From Rhodohalobacter mucosus (lineage in GTDB: Bacteria; Bacteroidota; Rhodothermia; Balneolales; Balneolaceae): 64,000 nucleotides of DNA. Below the pieces are notes generated by a model. It ran no database searches. It was not told the origin of the DNA and was given only the letters and a program-made list of their open reading frames with translations. Position numbers and translations under genes: made by a program. The DNA lies in contig NZ_QGGB01000001.1 of assembly GCF_003150675.1 (NCBI RefSeq), positions 1 to 64,000 of the forward strand, in the 5' to 3' direction. How positions within the stretch are numbered: position 1 is the stretch's first letter; each line of letters starts with the position of its first letter. Below, one piece after another: positions 9,671 through 19,124 of the stretch.

Positions 9671-10669
9671 TCAACTGTACCGATCAATGTACCACTTTAC
9701 GGTTTGGGTGAGCAGCTCATCGAAGTTTTTTGAGGGCGCCCAGTTGAGTTCCTCTTTGATTTTAGATATATCCACCGAGTAGCGATAATCGTGTCCGGGA
9801 CGATCGGTAACGAATGAAATCAGGCTCTTGTAATCGCCGTCGGGTCCCTCTCCCTTTTCGCGATTCAGTATCTCACAGATATGCCTCACAAGCTCGATGT
9901 TTTTCCATTCGTTCTCGCCTCCGATATTGTAATGCCCTCCAGCGGCACCTTCAAAAAACACGGTCACGAGTGCGCGGCAGTGGTCATCGACATGCAGCCA
10001 GTCGCGAACATTGTCACCTTTTCCGTACACAGGAATAGGTTGATGGGCCAGGGCTTTTCGTATCACTGTGGGGATAAGTTTCTCATCGTGCTGATGCCGC
10101 CCGTAGTTATTGGAGCAGTTTGTAATCACCGTGTTCAACCCATAGGTGTGGTAATACGACCTTACAAGCATATCACTCCCGGCCTTTGTGGCTGAGTAGG
10201 GTGAGTTCGGTGCATACGGTGTATCCTCACTGAAAGCTCCCTCATCGTCCAGCGTACCGTACACCTCATCCGTGGAGACATGAAGAAACCGCTTCACCTT
10301 ATTGTCATTGACCTCATCAAACCAAAGCTGACGGCACTCCTCCAGAATGTTGAACGTACCCACTACATTTGAGAGAACGAACGGCTCGGGCCCCAGTATG
10401 GAGTTGTCAACATGCGATTCTGCTGCCAGGTGAAAAACTCCATCGGGCTGCCAGGATTTCACCACATCCTTCACCCGGTTGCGGTCTGTGAGGTCCAGCT
10501 TCTTAAAGTGATAGCGCCTTGAATTCTTAAGCGGACTCAGAAAGTTTATGTCCGAAGCATAGGTCAGCTTGTCAATATTCAGGATTTCTATATCCGGATA
10601 GGTATCGTGAATATGCAAAATCAGATTTGACCCTATAAATCCGGCTCCCCCGGTTACAATCAGTTTCAT
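9671..10669 (-). CDS. rfbB: dTDP-glucose 4,6-dehydratase
   Basis: RmlB/RfbB converts dTDP-D-glucose to dTDP-4-keto-6-deoxy-D-glucose, the second step of dTDP-L-rhamnose synthesis in the cytoplasm. It is an extended short-chain dehydrogenase: the NAD-binding GGAGFIGSN is at residues 7-15, the catalytic Tyr-Lys pair is in PYSATKAG, and the conserved NCSNNYGRHQ and PVYGKGDNVRDWLHV segments are present. The 332-residue length is typical. It is the last gene of the rfbADCB operon, 48 bp after rfbC. The product feeds cell-surface polysaccharide, probably lipopolysaccharide O-antigen or exopolysaccharide. Confidence 0.96.
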   Translation of the reverse strand: MKLIVTGGAGFIGSNLILHIHDTYPDIEILNIDKLTYASDINFLSPLKNSRRYHFKKLDLTDRNRVKDVVKSWQPDGVFHLAAESHVDNSILGPEPFVLSNVVGTFNILEECRQLWFDEVNDNKVKRFLHVSTDEVYGTLDDEGAFSEDTPYAPNSPYSATKAGSDMLVRSYYHTYGLNTVITNCSNNYGRHQHDEKLIPTVIRKALAHQPIPVYGKGDNVRDWLHVDDHCRALVTVFFEGAAGGHYNIGGENEWKNIELVRHICEILNREKGEGPDGDYKSLISFVTDRPGHDYRYSVDISKIKEELNWAPSKNFDELLTQTVKWYIDRYS

Positions 10670-10717
10670 AACGGATACGCACTTTTATTTTGTTATCTCT
10701 TTTTACCCCTAAAGCAC

Positions 10718-11266
10718 TCAGAATAAGTCTTTAGTATCCATATCATCAATGTATGGCAGATTCCTGTCTTTTTCCGATAAAATCGGTTCATTCACCTGCC
10801 AGTCGATATTCAGCGCTGGATCGTCCCATCTAACACCGCGTTCAAGTTGTTTGTTGTAATAGGTATTGCACTTGTAATAAACCGCCGCTTCGTTTGAAAG
10901 CACTGAAAATCCATGAGCGAAGCCGGAGGGTATCAGCACCATGTGCCTGTTTTCGGCGCTTAACACTGCAGAGTAATATTGCCCGAACGTGGGGGAGCTT
11001 TCTCTCATGTCGACTGCTACATCAAGGATTTCTCCATGAACCACCATCACCAATTTAATCTGCGAAGCAGGCGGAAGCTGATAGTGCAGTCCTCGGATAA
11101 CTCCCTTTTTTGAAACAGACAGATTATCCTGAACAAATTCATAATCAAGGCCCTGGGTTTTGAGCCACTCCTGACGGAAAGTTTCCAGAAATAAGCCGCG
11201 ATTATCTTTATAAATATCCGGCTTAACGAGCAGAATGTTTTTTAACGGCGCCGGTTCAATCTTCAT
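10718..11266 (-). CDS. rfbC: dTDP-4-dehydrorhamnose 3,5-epimerase
   Basis: RmlC/RfbC epimerises the 4-keto-6-deoxy sugar at C3 and C5, the third step of dTDP-L-rhamnose synthesis. The cupin-fold signatures are RGLHYQLPP with the catalytic His, then GEILDVAVDMR and LIPSGFAHGFSVLS. At 182 residues it is a normal RmlC. It begins within the end of rfbD (11-bp overlap), which implies translational coupling. The C-terminal region WDDPALNIDWQ is conserved in true epimerases and argues against a sugar-ketoisomerase paralogue. Confidence 0.96.
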   Translation of the reverse strand: MKIEPAPLKNILLVKPDIYKDNRGLFLETFRQEWLKTQGLDYEFVQDNLSVSKKGVIRGLHYQLPPASQIKLVMVVHGEILDVAVDMRESSPTFGQYYSAVLSAENRHMVLIPSGFAHGFSVLSNEAAVYYKCNTYYNKQLERGVRWDDPALNIDWQVNEPILSEKDRNLPYIDDMDTKDLF

Positions 11267-12131
11267 AGGTTTCCTTTTTTAACTCCAGCAATTTACGCAG
11301 ACCATCCTTCCACTGAAGGGGTATAAGTCCTTCAGAACGTATTTTTTCCGTTGCAAGCAGTGAAAATGCTGGGCGGACGGCTGCAGTGGGATACTCTGCG
11401 GTTGTCACTCTTATAACACCCGTATCCATATTCAGCTGTTCAAAAATTTCTTCGGCAAAATCGGCCCATGAAACAACCCCTGTACAGCTAACATGGAATG
11501 TCCCTGTTCTTTCCTTTTCAAGTAATGTCATGGTTTTATCAACCACATCAAAGGTAAAAGACGGTGAACCGATCTGATCGTCAACTACGCTCAACTCTTC
11601 CCGCTCGTTGCCCAGTCTGATCATCGTGTTTACAAAATTGGTACCTGATGCACTGCAGAGCCATGATACGCGTACTAAAAGCCACTTGGCTTCTGACTTT
11701 TCAAGTTCCTGCTCCCCTGCAAGCTTCGAGTCGCCATAGCGGTTAACGGGTGCCCGGTTTGCAGTCTCGGGATATCCCTTCGGATATTTACTGCGGTCTT
11801 CCGCTTTGCCCGGAAAAACGTAGTCTGTGCTGTAGTGAACCAGCATAATGTCATTTTCGGCGCAGGCATCTGACAGATGTCTCACCCCGTCACGGTTCGC
11901 CCGAAATGCCGCTTCAGGTTCCGACTCAGCCTGATCCACCGCAGTGTACGCCGCGCAATTGACTACAACATCGGGTCTTTTCGCCTCCAGCATACTCATT
12001 ACACACTCCGGATCTGTGATGTCCATCTCGGATGATGTGAGGGCAATCGCTTTATGCCCTTCCGCCGCAGCTAAAAATTTAGCCCACTCACTGCCCAGCT
12101 GGCCACCAGCACCAGTTATCAGAAATTTCAT
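11256..12131 (-). CDS. rfbD: dTDP-4-dehydrorhamnose reductase
   Basis: RmlD/RfbD performs the final NAD(P)H-dependent reduction to dTDP-L-rhamnose. The protein (291 residues) shows the Rossmann motif GAGGQLGSEW at residues 7-16, NCAAYTAVDQAE, STDYVFPG and the catalytic YGDSK. It overlaps rfbA by 4 bp (ATGA type) and rfbC by 11 bp, so all three genes are likely translationally coupled. Sequence and length are ordinary for the family. Confidence 0.95.
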   Translation of the reverse strand: MKFLITGAGGQLGSEWAKFLAAAEGHKAIALTSSEMDITDPECVMSMLEAKRPDVVVNCAAYTAVDQAESEPEAAFRANRDGVRHLSDACAENDIMLVHYSTDYVFPGKAEDRSKYPKGYPETANRAPVNRYGDSKLAGEQELEKSEAKWLLVRVSWLCSASGTNFVNTMIRLGNEREELSVVDDQIGSPSFTFDVVDKTMTLLEKERTGTFHVSCTGVVSWADFAEEIFEQLNMDTGVIRVTTAEYPTAAVRPAFSLLATEKIRSEGLIPLQWKDGLRKLLELKKETYED

Positions 12132-12841
12132 TTTCCGACTGATTTGAAGATCAGATCGTTCGCCGCCCGGTAGGATTCATGCGTGCCCGCATCGGTCCAC
12201 CACCCCTCCAGTTCCGACCATACCATATTTCCCTCATGGATGTAGTAATTGTTTACCTCGGTGATCTCAAGCTCTCCTCTGTTTGAGGGTTCCAGGTTTT
12301 TAATAATCTCAAACACGGTAGAATCGTACATGTAAATTCCTGTAACAGCAAATTCAGAGCCGGGCTGATCCGGTTTTTCCTCAATGGAGACGATTTTTTC
12401 ACCATCCAGCACCGGCACGCCAAAGCGCCCCGGATCGGGTACTTTTTTGATCAGTATCTGCGCACCGCTTCCCGGGTAGTTACTCAGAGCCTGGCCAATC
12501 CCGGCTTCAAAAATATTATCACCCAATATGACCGTCATCGGCTCTGTTCCCGCAAAGTTCTGCGCCAGTCCGAGCGCCTGAGCTATACCTCCGGCCTCAT
12601 CCTGAACCTTGTAGGTAAAACGGCAGCCGAATTCACTCCCCGAACCAAGCAGGTTCACCACATCTCCCATGTGCTCGGTGCCTGTAACAATCAGTATTTC
12701 ATCAATTCCCGCTCCCGTAAGCTTTTCAATGGGGTAGTAGATCATCGGCTTGAAACCTATGGGAAGAAGATGTTTATTGGTTACTTTGGTGAGCGGATAC
12801 AGCCGTGAGCCTGTTCCACCTGCTAGAATAATTCCTTTCAT
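12128..12841 (-). CDS. rfbA: Glucose-1-phosphate thymidylyltransferase (short form)
   Basis: First step of dTDP-rhamnose synthesis: glucose 1-phosphate + dTTP to dTDP-glucose. The nucleotidyltransferase signature GGTGSRLYPLTKVTNKHLLP is at the N-terminus, and VILGDNIFE and GWWTDAGTHESY are also present. It is only 237 residues, against about 290 for the classical RmlA, so it lacks the C-terminal helical extension that forms the allosteric site in that form; short relatives are known in bacteria and archaea. Assignment rests on the signature and on its position as first gene of a complete rfb operon. A different sugar phosphate specificity cannot be fully excluded. Confidence 0.88.
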   Translation of the reverse strand: MKGIILAGGTGSRLYPLTKVTNKHLLPIGFKPMIYYPIEKLTGAGIDEILIVTGTEHMGDVVNLLGSGSEFGCRFTYKVQDEAGGIAQALGLAQNFAGTEPMTVILGDNIFEAGIGQALSNYPGSGAQILIKKVPDPGRFGVPVLDGEKIVSIEEKPDQPGSEFAVTGIYMYDSTVFEIIKNLEPSNRGELEITEVNNYYIHEGNMVWSELEGWWTDAGTHESYRAANDLIFKSVGK

Positions 12842-12988
12842 AGTTAATTATTAAAAATTTATCACTTACTAAATTACCGAAAGCCGTAATAAAAGTGCTC
12901 CGGAAGCGTCCTTAAATCGATTCTAATTCCCTAATAGAGTACATAATGATTATTTTAAGATAAATAAAAAATCAACACTACCATTTGC

Positions 12989-13009
12989 TTCACCTCCGCT
13001 TCAGGTGAA
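12989..13009 (+). promoter_or_regulatory. Hairpin covering the presumed ribosome-binding site of the T9SS cargo gene
   Basis: TTCACCT (12989-12995) and AGGTGAA (13003-13009) form a perfect 7-bp stem with loop ccgcttc. The right arm contains AGGTG, about 10 bases before the ATG at 13018, so the stem would hide a Shine-Dalgarno-like site. Confidence 0.45.
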
Positions 13010-13017
13010 AAATACAT

Positions 13018-16000
13018 ATGAGTAAGCCCCTATTCACAAAAATGTTTGTTTTTGGACTGGCATTATTGTCTGTGATAGGAGGGGTACGTGAAGCAGCTGC
13101 ACAGGATGTGATTCAGGCCTCGGGAGGAACCATTATTTCCATCGATACGGTGATTGACGGCGTTTTTACATCAATCAGCGGACCCACCATTCGTGAAACC
13201 AGCGCAGGTCAGCTTTCCAATAATGGAACCATCGTACTTACACTGCCCTCAGGATTTGAGTGGAATTCTTCACTCACAGGAACCAATATTATCGTGGATA
13301 TCGCACCTGTTGGAGCTCAGAATACCGGCTTAAACGTCGTATTTGAATCGATATCCGCAACGGAAGCAACATTTCGCGTAACATCCGAAAGCCGCAGCCG
13401 GGGCGCAGGGCAGGGGCCCGGTCGGGTGACCATCAGCGGCCTTGAACTTATTCCAACCACTACCAGCGTTCCAAATACCGGACAAATCACCAATACCGGC
13501 TCCACAGGCCCGACCGGCGTGAATTATGGCAGTTTAAGCACGATTCCGGGAAGTATTGAGGAGGTAAATGTTGAAACCGTCGCTGACGGAACCGGCAGTA
13601 TCGTATCGGCACAGTCGCTACTTGCAGCCGAGAGTCTTGAGGTATTTGCAATTGCACGAGATGCGGGAGGTAATTTTATTGAAAATATAGCACTTGGCGG
13701 AGCATCCGACTGGAGACTTATCAACATCACCGGGAACCTTGATCAAAGCAACCTGACCCCTGCCGCTAACCTTCGCAGTGCCACCTTTTCCTCCAATTTA
13801 ACCGGATCTGCGAATATTGAAGCATTTTTCAGCGGTGCTATTTTAAATCCCTCGGGCACAATCACTGTTCTTCCCAGAGAAGCCAGCCAAATGGTTATTC
13901 AAACTCAGCCTTCAGAAAATGCTGTTGCAGGAGTTCCATTTGACAGGCAACCGGTGATTGAACTGCTCGACTTTTTCGGAAATCGCGCAACAGTAGACAA
14001 CTCCACAAATGTATCAGCAGCCATTCTAAGCGGTGGAGGATCCCTTCTTGGCACGTTAACGTCTACCTCTGTGAACGGCCTTGTATCATTCGGCGATCTT
14101 GCACTAACGGCTGCCGGAAACATTACACTGGAGTTTTCGTCAGGCTCTCTGAGTTCGGTCATATCGGATCCGATCACGGTAGAAGCTGGAGCTCCATCAC
14201 AGATGCAGTTTTTAACACTGCCACAAAATGTTACAGAGGGAATCATTATATCACCTTCAATCACAGTCGGTCTGTATGATGCTTTTAACAATCCGGCTCC
14301 TGTATCCGGAATATCCATCAGCCTGGCTCTGGAAAGCGGGTCCGGCACCTTTACCGCCAGTGATCAGCTAACGAATGCAGCGGGTGTCGCTGCCTTTGAC
14401 GACGCCGTATTCGCTACGCAGGGAACCAAAACCATCAGGGCATCAGCAGCAGGCGGCTCCATTGCAGATCAGATTAGCGGTGATATCACGGTTTTGGGTG
14501 ACGATCAGGTCTCCAATTTTCTTATCGAAGCAACAGATGGTTCGGCAATCGGCACACAGACTGCCGGCGTACCTTTTGATGTGCGCATAACGGCTGTCAA
14601 CGGTTCCGGAACAACTATTACTGATTTTACGGGCACAGTGGATATTACGTCGACAAGCTCAATTGCAAGCGGGGGCGGAACCACAGCGGCTTTTACAGCT
14701 GGTGTACTGGCCGCCCATACCGTTTCCCTGACCACGTCTGGTGAGCATACCCTGACAGCAACTATTACAGGTGAAACCGTATCCGGCACATCGGAATTAT
14801 TCACCGTCAACCCTGCAGGTGTTGACTTCGCTTCCTCTGAAGTAACCGCAAATCCGGAACGGATTGTGGCAAACGGTACATCTACATCAGATCTCACGGT
14901 AACACTCAGGGACGAATTTGGGAATCAGGTGAACAGCGGCGGTGAAACCATCGAGTTAACCACGACATCCGGTCAGCTAAGTAACCAGAATGTGGCCGGT
15001 GAATCGTCTCTTTTTGCGGATGATAACAGTGACGGTACATATTCAGCGACACTCACATCCGCAGACTCGATTGATGTGGCAACCATCACGGCACTTGAAA
15101 ACAGCACAGCATTTGCTACTACCGATGTTGAGTTTGTTTCCGGTGAGATCAATGCATTTCTGATCACACTGCCAGAGAACGCAGGTGCCCCGGCTGTACA
15201 GACTGCCGGTATGCCATTTAACATCTCCGTTGAGGCCGTTGACATAAGCGGCAACCGGATAGTAAGCTTTTCCGGCAATCTCCAGTTTACATCCGAGGCA
15301 GACATCAGCAGTGGTGAGACTGCGGTCATTAATAACGGATTTCTTGAAAATCACCCCGTTACCATTACATCCACCGGAGACGATATCACACTCTCAGTCA
15401 CCGATCCCAGTCTTTTTGGCATCAGCGGTACAAGTGTTCCTTTTGTAGTTGTGGCAAACGATCCGGAACCATCCTTATCGCAGGTATCCGTAAATCCGGC
15501 CGTGATCAAAAATAACGGGGTGGATCAAAGCACTGTAACTGTCATTTTGAGGGATCAATTCTTAAATCAGGTATTCGCAGATTATACCTCATCCATTTCT
15601 CTATCGTCCATTCAAATTTCAGAAAATGGCATTCCAACCGGTGGAACGCCGGACGCAACGCTGGGTGCACTTACATTTTTCCCTCTCAGCGGGGAATACA
15701 AGGCAGACCTTTCGTCAACCACAACCCGGGAAGTAGTGGAAATATCTGCCGACTACAATGGCACCGCACTCCCGCAAAACCCACAGGTCAGCATCGTTGC
15801 ACCGAACACATGGCAGCCCAGCGGGGCACCTAATCAGCGAAATGACTGGACTCGCACCGAAAACTGGTCTTTGGGAACCGTACCCGGACCCACCGATTTC
15901 GTGATCATTCCGGGCGGAGCAGCAGATTATCCCGATCTGGATCTGAATGTCAGTATTGGAAGTATTGAGATAGAATCCGGTGGGGAACTGGTGCTTTTTG

Positions 16001-18144
16001 GGGGAAATTCAATAGACATATCCGGAAGCGCAGAAGTGAACGGAATCTTTGATATCGAAGACGACACGTTTCTCGATATTCGCGGCGACTTTACCGGCAC
16101 AGGCTCTTTTTCAACTGGGGTGTCCGTTGAGATTGATCTCGGCGGTGATGTGACCATTGACAGTTTTCTTGCCCGAACAAATGATTCCATCATCCGTTTG
16201 AATGGCGAATCGCAGCAGGTAGTTAATTCTCCGAACATTCTTGCCCAACGCCTTGAAGTGCTCAATAATGTTTTGGTTACCACCGGCGACCTGATTGATT
16301 CAAATGACATTTTTATATCTGACGGCAATACGCTGGAACTCCAGACCGGGGCTGGCATCACACTCGATGCCACAAATACCATAACAGGTGAAGGAACCCT
16401 TCTACTGAACGATAATACACTTGTAGTTCGGGGCAATTTTGATCTGAACCGCGTTGATGCAAGCGAAGGAACCGTCATTTTCGGAATCCGTCTCGACGAA
16501 AATTTTGTTGATTTTCCGGATCTTGAACAGCAGCAGATTGCCAACCTGAGTGAAATGAAGAATGTGATCATAAACAACATTAACGGCGTACGAACTTTTC
16601 AGGACATTTTGGTTGACGGTACCCTGGTACTTGAAAACGGTGAGCTGATCATTGCATCAGGCAGCAATTTTATAGCTCCAGACATCACGTATAACAACGG
16701 TTCACTTACTTTTCAGAGAACCATCAGTCAACCGGGCTGGCGGTTAATGAGTTCCCCCATAACGTCTACATTCGATGACCTTTTTGGAGAACTCACCGTT
16801 CAGGGAATCGGCGGAACAACGTTCATTGACCGGCAACCCAATATCCTGTGGTACGACGAATCGGTTGAGGGTACGGATAATCAGCGCTGGAGGGCTCCTG
16901 CCAACGTTGCTGACAATCTTGAAACCGGACGCGGTTATTTCTTCTATGTATTCGGCGATGTTCCCGGAGACAGCGACTACAATGATAATCTGCCAACCAC
17001 GCTTTCCGTTAACGGACAGGAAAACATTCCTGCAGCTGCGGATTTTACGTTTCCCGTTACCTACACCGCGGCAGCTGATACAGGCTGGAACATCGTAGGT
17101 AATCCTTTTGGTGCAACTCTGAATTGGGACGACGCGGGATGGACCAAGGAGAATATAGACAATGTGATTTATGTTTGGGACCGCGCGAGCAATCAATACC
17201 GATACTGGAACGGAGTAGCAGGCAATCTTGGAAATGGACTCATTGCGCCTTTTCAGGCTTTTTGGGTGAAGGCAAATGCAGAAGATCCGGAGCTCAGTGT
17301 GCAGACCGGCGCTAAAACTACCGGTGGTATCTTCAGAAAAGAGAACCGATATGAACAGATCCCTGTAATTGCCCTCGAACTTGAAACCGAGTTTCATTCC
17401 ACTTCCACTCATTTTTCATTTACTGAAAATGGAAGTTTTGCAACCGATTCGCAGGACGCGTACCGTCTGCTGCCTTTCGAAGCGGACACCTATCTGGAAA
17501 TCTATTCCCTTTTTGAAGACGGTACCGAACTGGCTGTAAATAACCTTCCCAGGGATTTTGGAAAAACCATTGAAATTCCTGTTCAGGTTGGTGCATTGCA
17601 GGATGCAACCTTTTACAATGGGCTGGTAACCATGACATGGTCTGAATTTGAAAACATTCCGGAAAGCTGGACTGTGGAACTTCAGGACAATCATACCGGC
17701 AATCGGATTAATCTGCGGGAGACAACGTTTTACGACTTCGAGGTAAGCGGCCAGGGCAAGTCGCTATATGCCATGAACACCGTTGAGAATTTCAGGCTTC
17801 TTGCCAAAGCAAAATCGAACTCATCCAATCCGCGTTTCAGTCTTCTGATAACGCCAGGAAGTGATGGAAGCGAGTTTCCTGAAGAGGTAATGCTTGATCA
17901 GAACTTCCCGAATCCATTCAATCCCGTTACCTCTATACGTTTCGGACTGCCGGCTGAAGACAGAGTAAGAATTGATGTTTACGATGTATTGGGCCGCAAG
18001 GTACTCACCCTTACCGATCAGCGATATCAGGCCGGATTCCATTCAGTTCAGTTTGACGGACGTTCCCTTTCAAGCGGCGTATATCTTTACAGGCTGATTA
18101 CGTCGGACCGTGTGATGAACAAAAAAATGACTTTTATCAAATAG
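13018..18144 (+). CDS. Giant secreted Ig-repeat protein with T9SS type A sorting domain
   Basis: A 1708-residue exported protein, probably displayed on or released from the cell surface. Residues 1-28 form a signal peptide ending around REAAAQ. Residues about 285-500 hold Ig-like repeats with the YDAFNNPA-type motif; invasin/Big_1-like repeats start near 602 (SEVTANPERIVANGTSTSDL) and 820 (SVNPAVIKNNGVDQSTVTV). From about 930 a NWSLGTVPGPTDFVIIPGG segment starts a beta-helix-like region rich in short G/S/D repeats. The last about 85 residues (LDQNFPNPFNPVTSIRFGLP ... SGVYLYRLITSD ... KKMTFIK) are a T9SS type A sorting domain. A hairpin covers its presumed ribosome-binding site. The neighbouring PorD is also T9SS-linked. 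Adhesion is plausible but unproven; it is convergent with porD with a 6-bp gap. Confidence 0.88.
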   Translation: MSKPLFTKMFVFGLALLSVIGGVREAAAQDVIQASGGTIISIDTVIDGVFTSISGPTIRETSAGQLSNNGTIVLTLPSGFEWNSSLTGTNIIVDIAPVGAQNTGLNVVFESISATEATFRVTSESRSRGAGQGPGRVTISGLELIPTTTSVPNTGQITNTGSTGPTGVNYGSLSTIPGSIEEVNVETVADGTGSIVSAQSLLAAESLEVFAIARDAGGNFIENIALGGASDWRLINITGNLDQSNLTPAANLRSATFSSNLTGSANIEAFFSGAILNPSGTITVLPREASQMVIQTQPSENAVAGVPFDRQPVIELLDFFGNRATVDNSTNVSAAILSGGGSLLGTLTSTSVNGLVSFGDLALTAAGNITLEFSSGSLSSVISDPITVEAGAPSQMQFLTLPQNVTEGIIISPSITVGLYDAFNNPAPVSGISISLALESGSGTFTASDQLTNAAGVAAFDDAVFATQGTKTIRASAAGGSIADQISGDITVLGDDQVSNFLIEATDGSAIGTQTAGVPFDVRITAVNGSGTTITDFTGTVDITSTSSIASGGGTTAAFTAGVLAAHTVSLTTSGEHTLTATITGETVSGTSELFTVNPAGVDFASSEVTANPERIVANGTSTSDLTVTLRDEFGNQVNSGGETIELTTTSGQLSNQNVAGESSLFADDNSDGTYSATLTSADSIDVATITALENSTAFATTDVEFVSGEINAFLITLPENAGAPAVQTAGMPFNISVEAVDISGNRIVSFSGNLQFTSEADISSGETAVINNGFLENHPVTITSTGDDITLSVTDPSLFGISGTSVPFVVVANDPEPSLSQVSVNPAVIKNNGVDQSTVTVILRDQFLNQVFADYTSSISLSSIQISENGIPTGGTPDATLGALTFFPLSGEYKADLSSTTTREVVEISADYNGTALPQNPQVSIVAPNTWQPSGAPNQRNDWTRTENWSLGTVPGPTDFVIIPGGAADYPDLDLNVSIGSIEIESGGELVLFGGNSIDISGSAEVNGIFDIEDDTFLDIRGDFTGTGSFSTGVSVEIDLGGDVTIDSFLARTNDSIIRLNGESQQVVNSPNILAQRLEVLNNVLVTTGDLIDSNDIFISDGNTLELQTGAGITLDATNTITGEGTLLLNDNTLVVRGNFDLNRVDASEGTVIFGIRLDENFVDFPDLEQQQIANLSEMKNVIINNINGVRTFQDILVDGTLVLENGELIIASGSNFIAPDITYNNGSLTFQRTISQPGWRLMSSPITSTFDDLFGELTVQGIGGTTFIDRQPNILWYDESVEGTDNQRWRAPANVADNLETGRGYFFYVFGDVPGDSDYNDNLPTTLSVNGQENIPAAADFTFPVTYTAAADTGWNIVGNPFGATLNWDDAGWTKENIDNVIYVWDRASNQYRYWNGVAGNLGNGLIAPFQAFWVKANAEDPELSVQTGAKTTGGIFRKENRYEQIPVIALELETEFHSTSTHFSFTENGSFATDSQDAYRLLPFEADTYLEIYSLFEDGTELAVNNLPRDFGKTIEIPVQVGALQDATFYNGLVTMTWSEFENIPESWTVELQDNHTGNRINLRETTFYDFEVSGQGKSLYAMNTVENFRLLAKAKSNSSNPRFSLLITPGSDGSEFPEEVMLDQNFPNPFNPVTSIRFGLPAEDRVRIDVYDVLGRKVLTLTDQRYQAGFHSVQFDGRSLSSGVYLYRLITSDRVMNKKMTFIK

Positions 18145-18150
18145 TATCTG

Positions 18151-19050
18151 TCACGGATTCTGCAGTCTCTGATATTCAGATGAGTGCGCCGGATCCACAT
18201 TCTGCAGAAGGGTGAGTGCACGGTTACGCACCTCCCGGTCTGCCTCCATCAGGATTGCCACGATCTCGGTGTACTTGGTTCCGAAGAACAGATCGTACAG
18301 ATAATTATTTGTTGTGGTTCGCTTGTTGTCGCGGATCAGCTCCAGCGCCGCAATCACCTCCTCTCTGGCCTCTGAAGGATCCGCCGTAAAACGGTCGAGG
18401 CCCTGACGGTGATAGCGATAGAGTGCCCTTCTGAAGTCACCGTAGGCGTTACCGGTCAGGTCATTAATAAGGCCGAACCGATTTCGCTGTGAACCGATCG
18501 ACCGGCCCCAGCCGAATGCGCCGGAATTCTGGCCCAGTTCAAAAATGTTCAGTGCACTGTTATAGAATTGCGTCCCTCCAAGCTCTGAAAACGTATCATA
18601 ATCCAGTCCCAGCAGCACATAAGCATAAAAATCCAGAAAACTGGTCAGTTCATCGAATAGCAGATCGTCCCGTATCAGGCTTCTGTTCCTGGAATAGTTA
18701 AACCGCCAGTTATTGTCACTGATAACCATCACGGTTGAAAACCGGTTACTGTCATAGATAGGCCTGCGTATAGATAGGATAGCTTCCGCACTGTAGTTGA
18801 ACTGACTGTCTACTCCCGTAAGAAGGATTTGAATGCTGCACTGTATTCGCTCCTGCTCCTGAAACCGGTCATTCGACCATCTGTTTTCATTGAGGTATCT
18901 CTCTATTTCCGGTTCCAGCTCCATCACATAGTCATAAGCTGAACCGCTGATCTGACGGTTGTTAACCGAAACGTCGCAGTCAAACTCCTGTGCCTGGGCG
19001 GCTAGCGTCCAGCCAAAAGTCAAAACAAATAGGATACAAACTCTGGGCAT
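18151..19050 (-). CDS. porD: Type IX secretion-associated protein PorD (DUF4835)
   Basis: Matches the DUF4835 family, which includes PorD, a periplasmic protein required for type IX secretion in Porphyromonas. The 299 residues start with a signal peptide (VCILFVLTFGWTLAAQAQEF), followed by the family opening FDCDVSVNNRQI and the central DDLLFDELTSFLDFYAYVLLGLDYDTFSELGG. The C-terminal part is helical (LYRYHRQGLDRF). In Bacteroidota the gene is commonly unlinked to the core T9SS genes, as here, but it abuts a large T9SS cargo gene. The role is by family; the exact biochemical function is not known. Confidence 0.85.
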   Translation of the reverse strand: MPRVCILFVLTFGWTLAAQAQEFDCDVSVNNRQISGSAYDYVMELEPEIERYLNENRWSNDRFQEQERIQCSIQILLTGVDSQFNYSAEAILSIRRPIYDSNRFSTVMVISDNNWRFNYSRNRSLIRDDLLFDELTSFLDFYAYVLLGLDYDTFSELGGTQFYNSALNIFELGQNSGAFGWGRSIGSQRNRFGLINDLTGNAYGDFRRALYRYHRQGLDRFTADPSEAREEVIAALELIRDNKRTTTNNYLYDLFFGTKYTEIVAILMEADREVRNRALTLLQNVDPAHSSEYQRLQNP

Positions 19051-19124
19051 GGTTCATTGGATTTTATGAAGTATTTGATCATAATAAATGCAGAGTATCA
19101 AGGGGAACATAGAAAATCGGAGAA

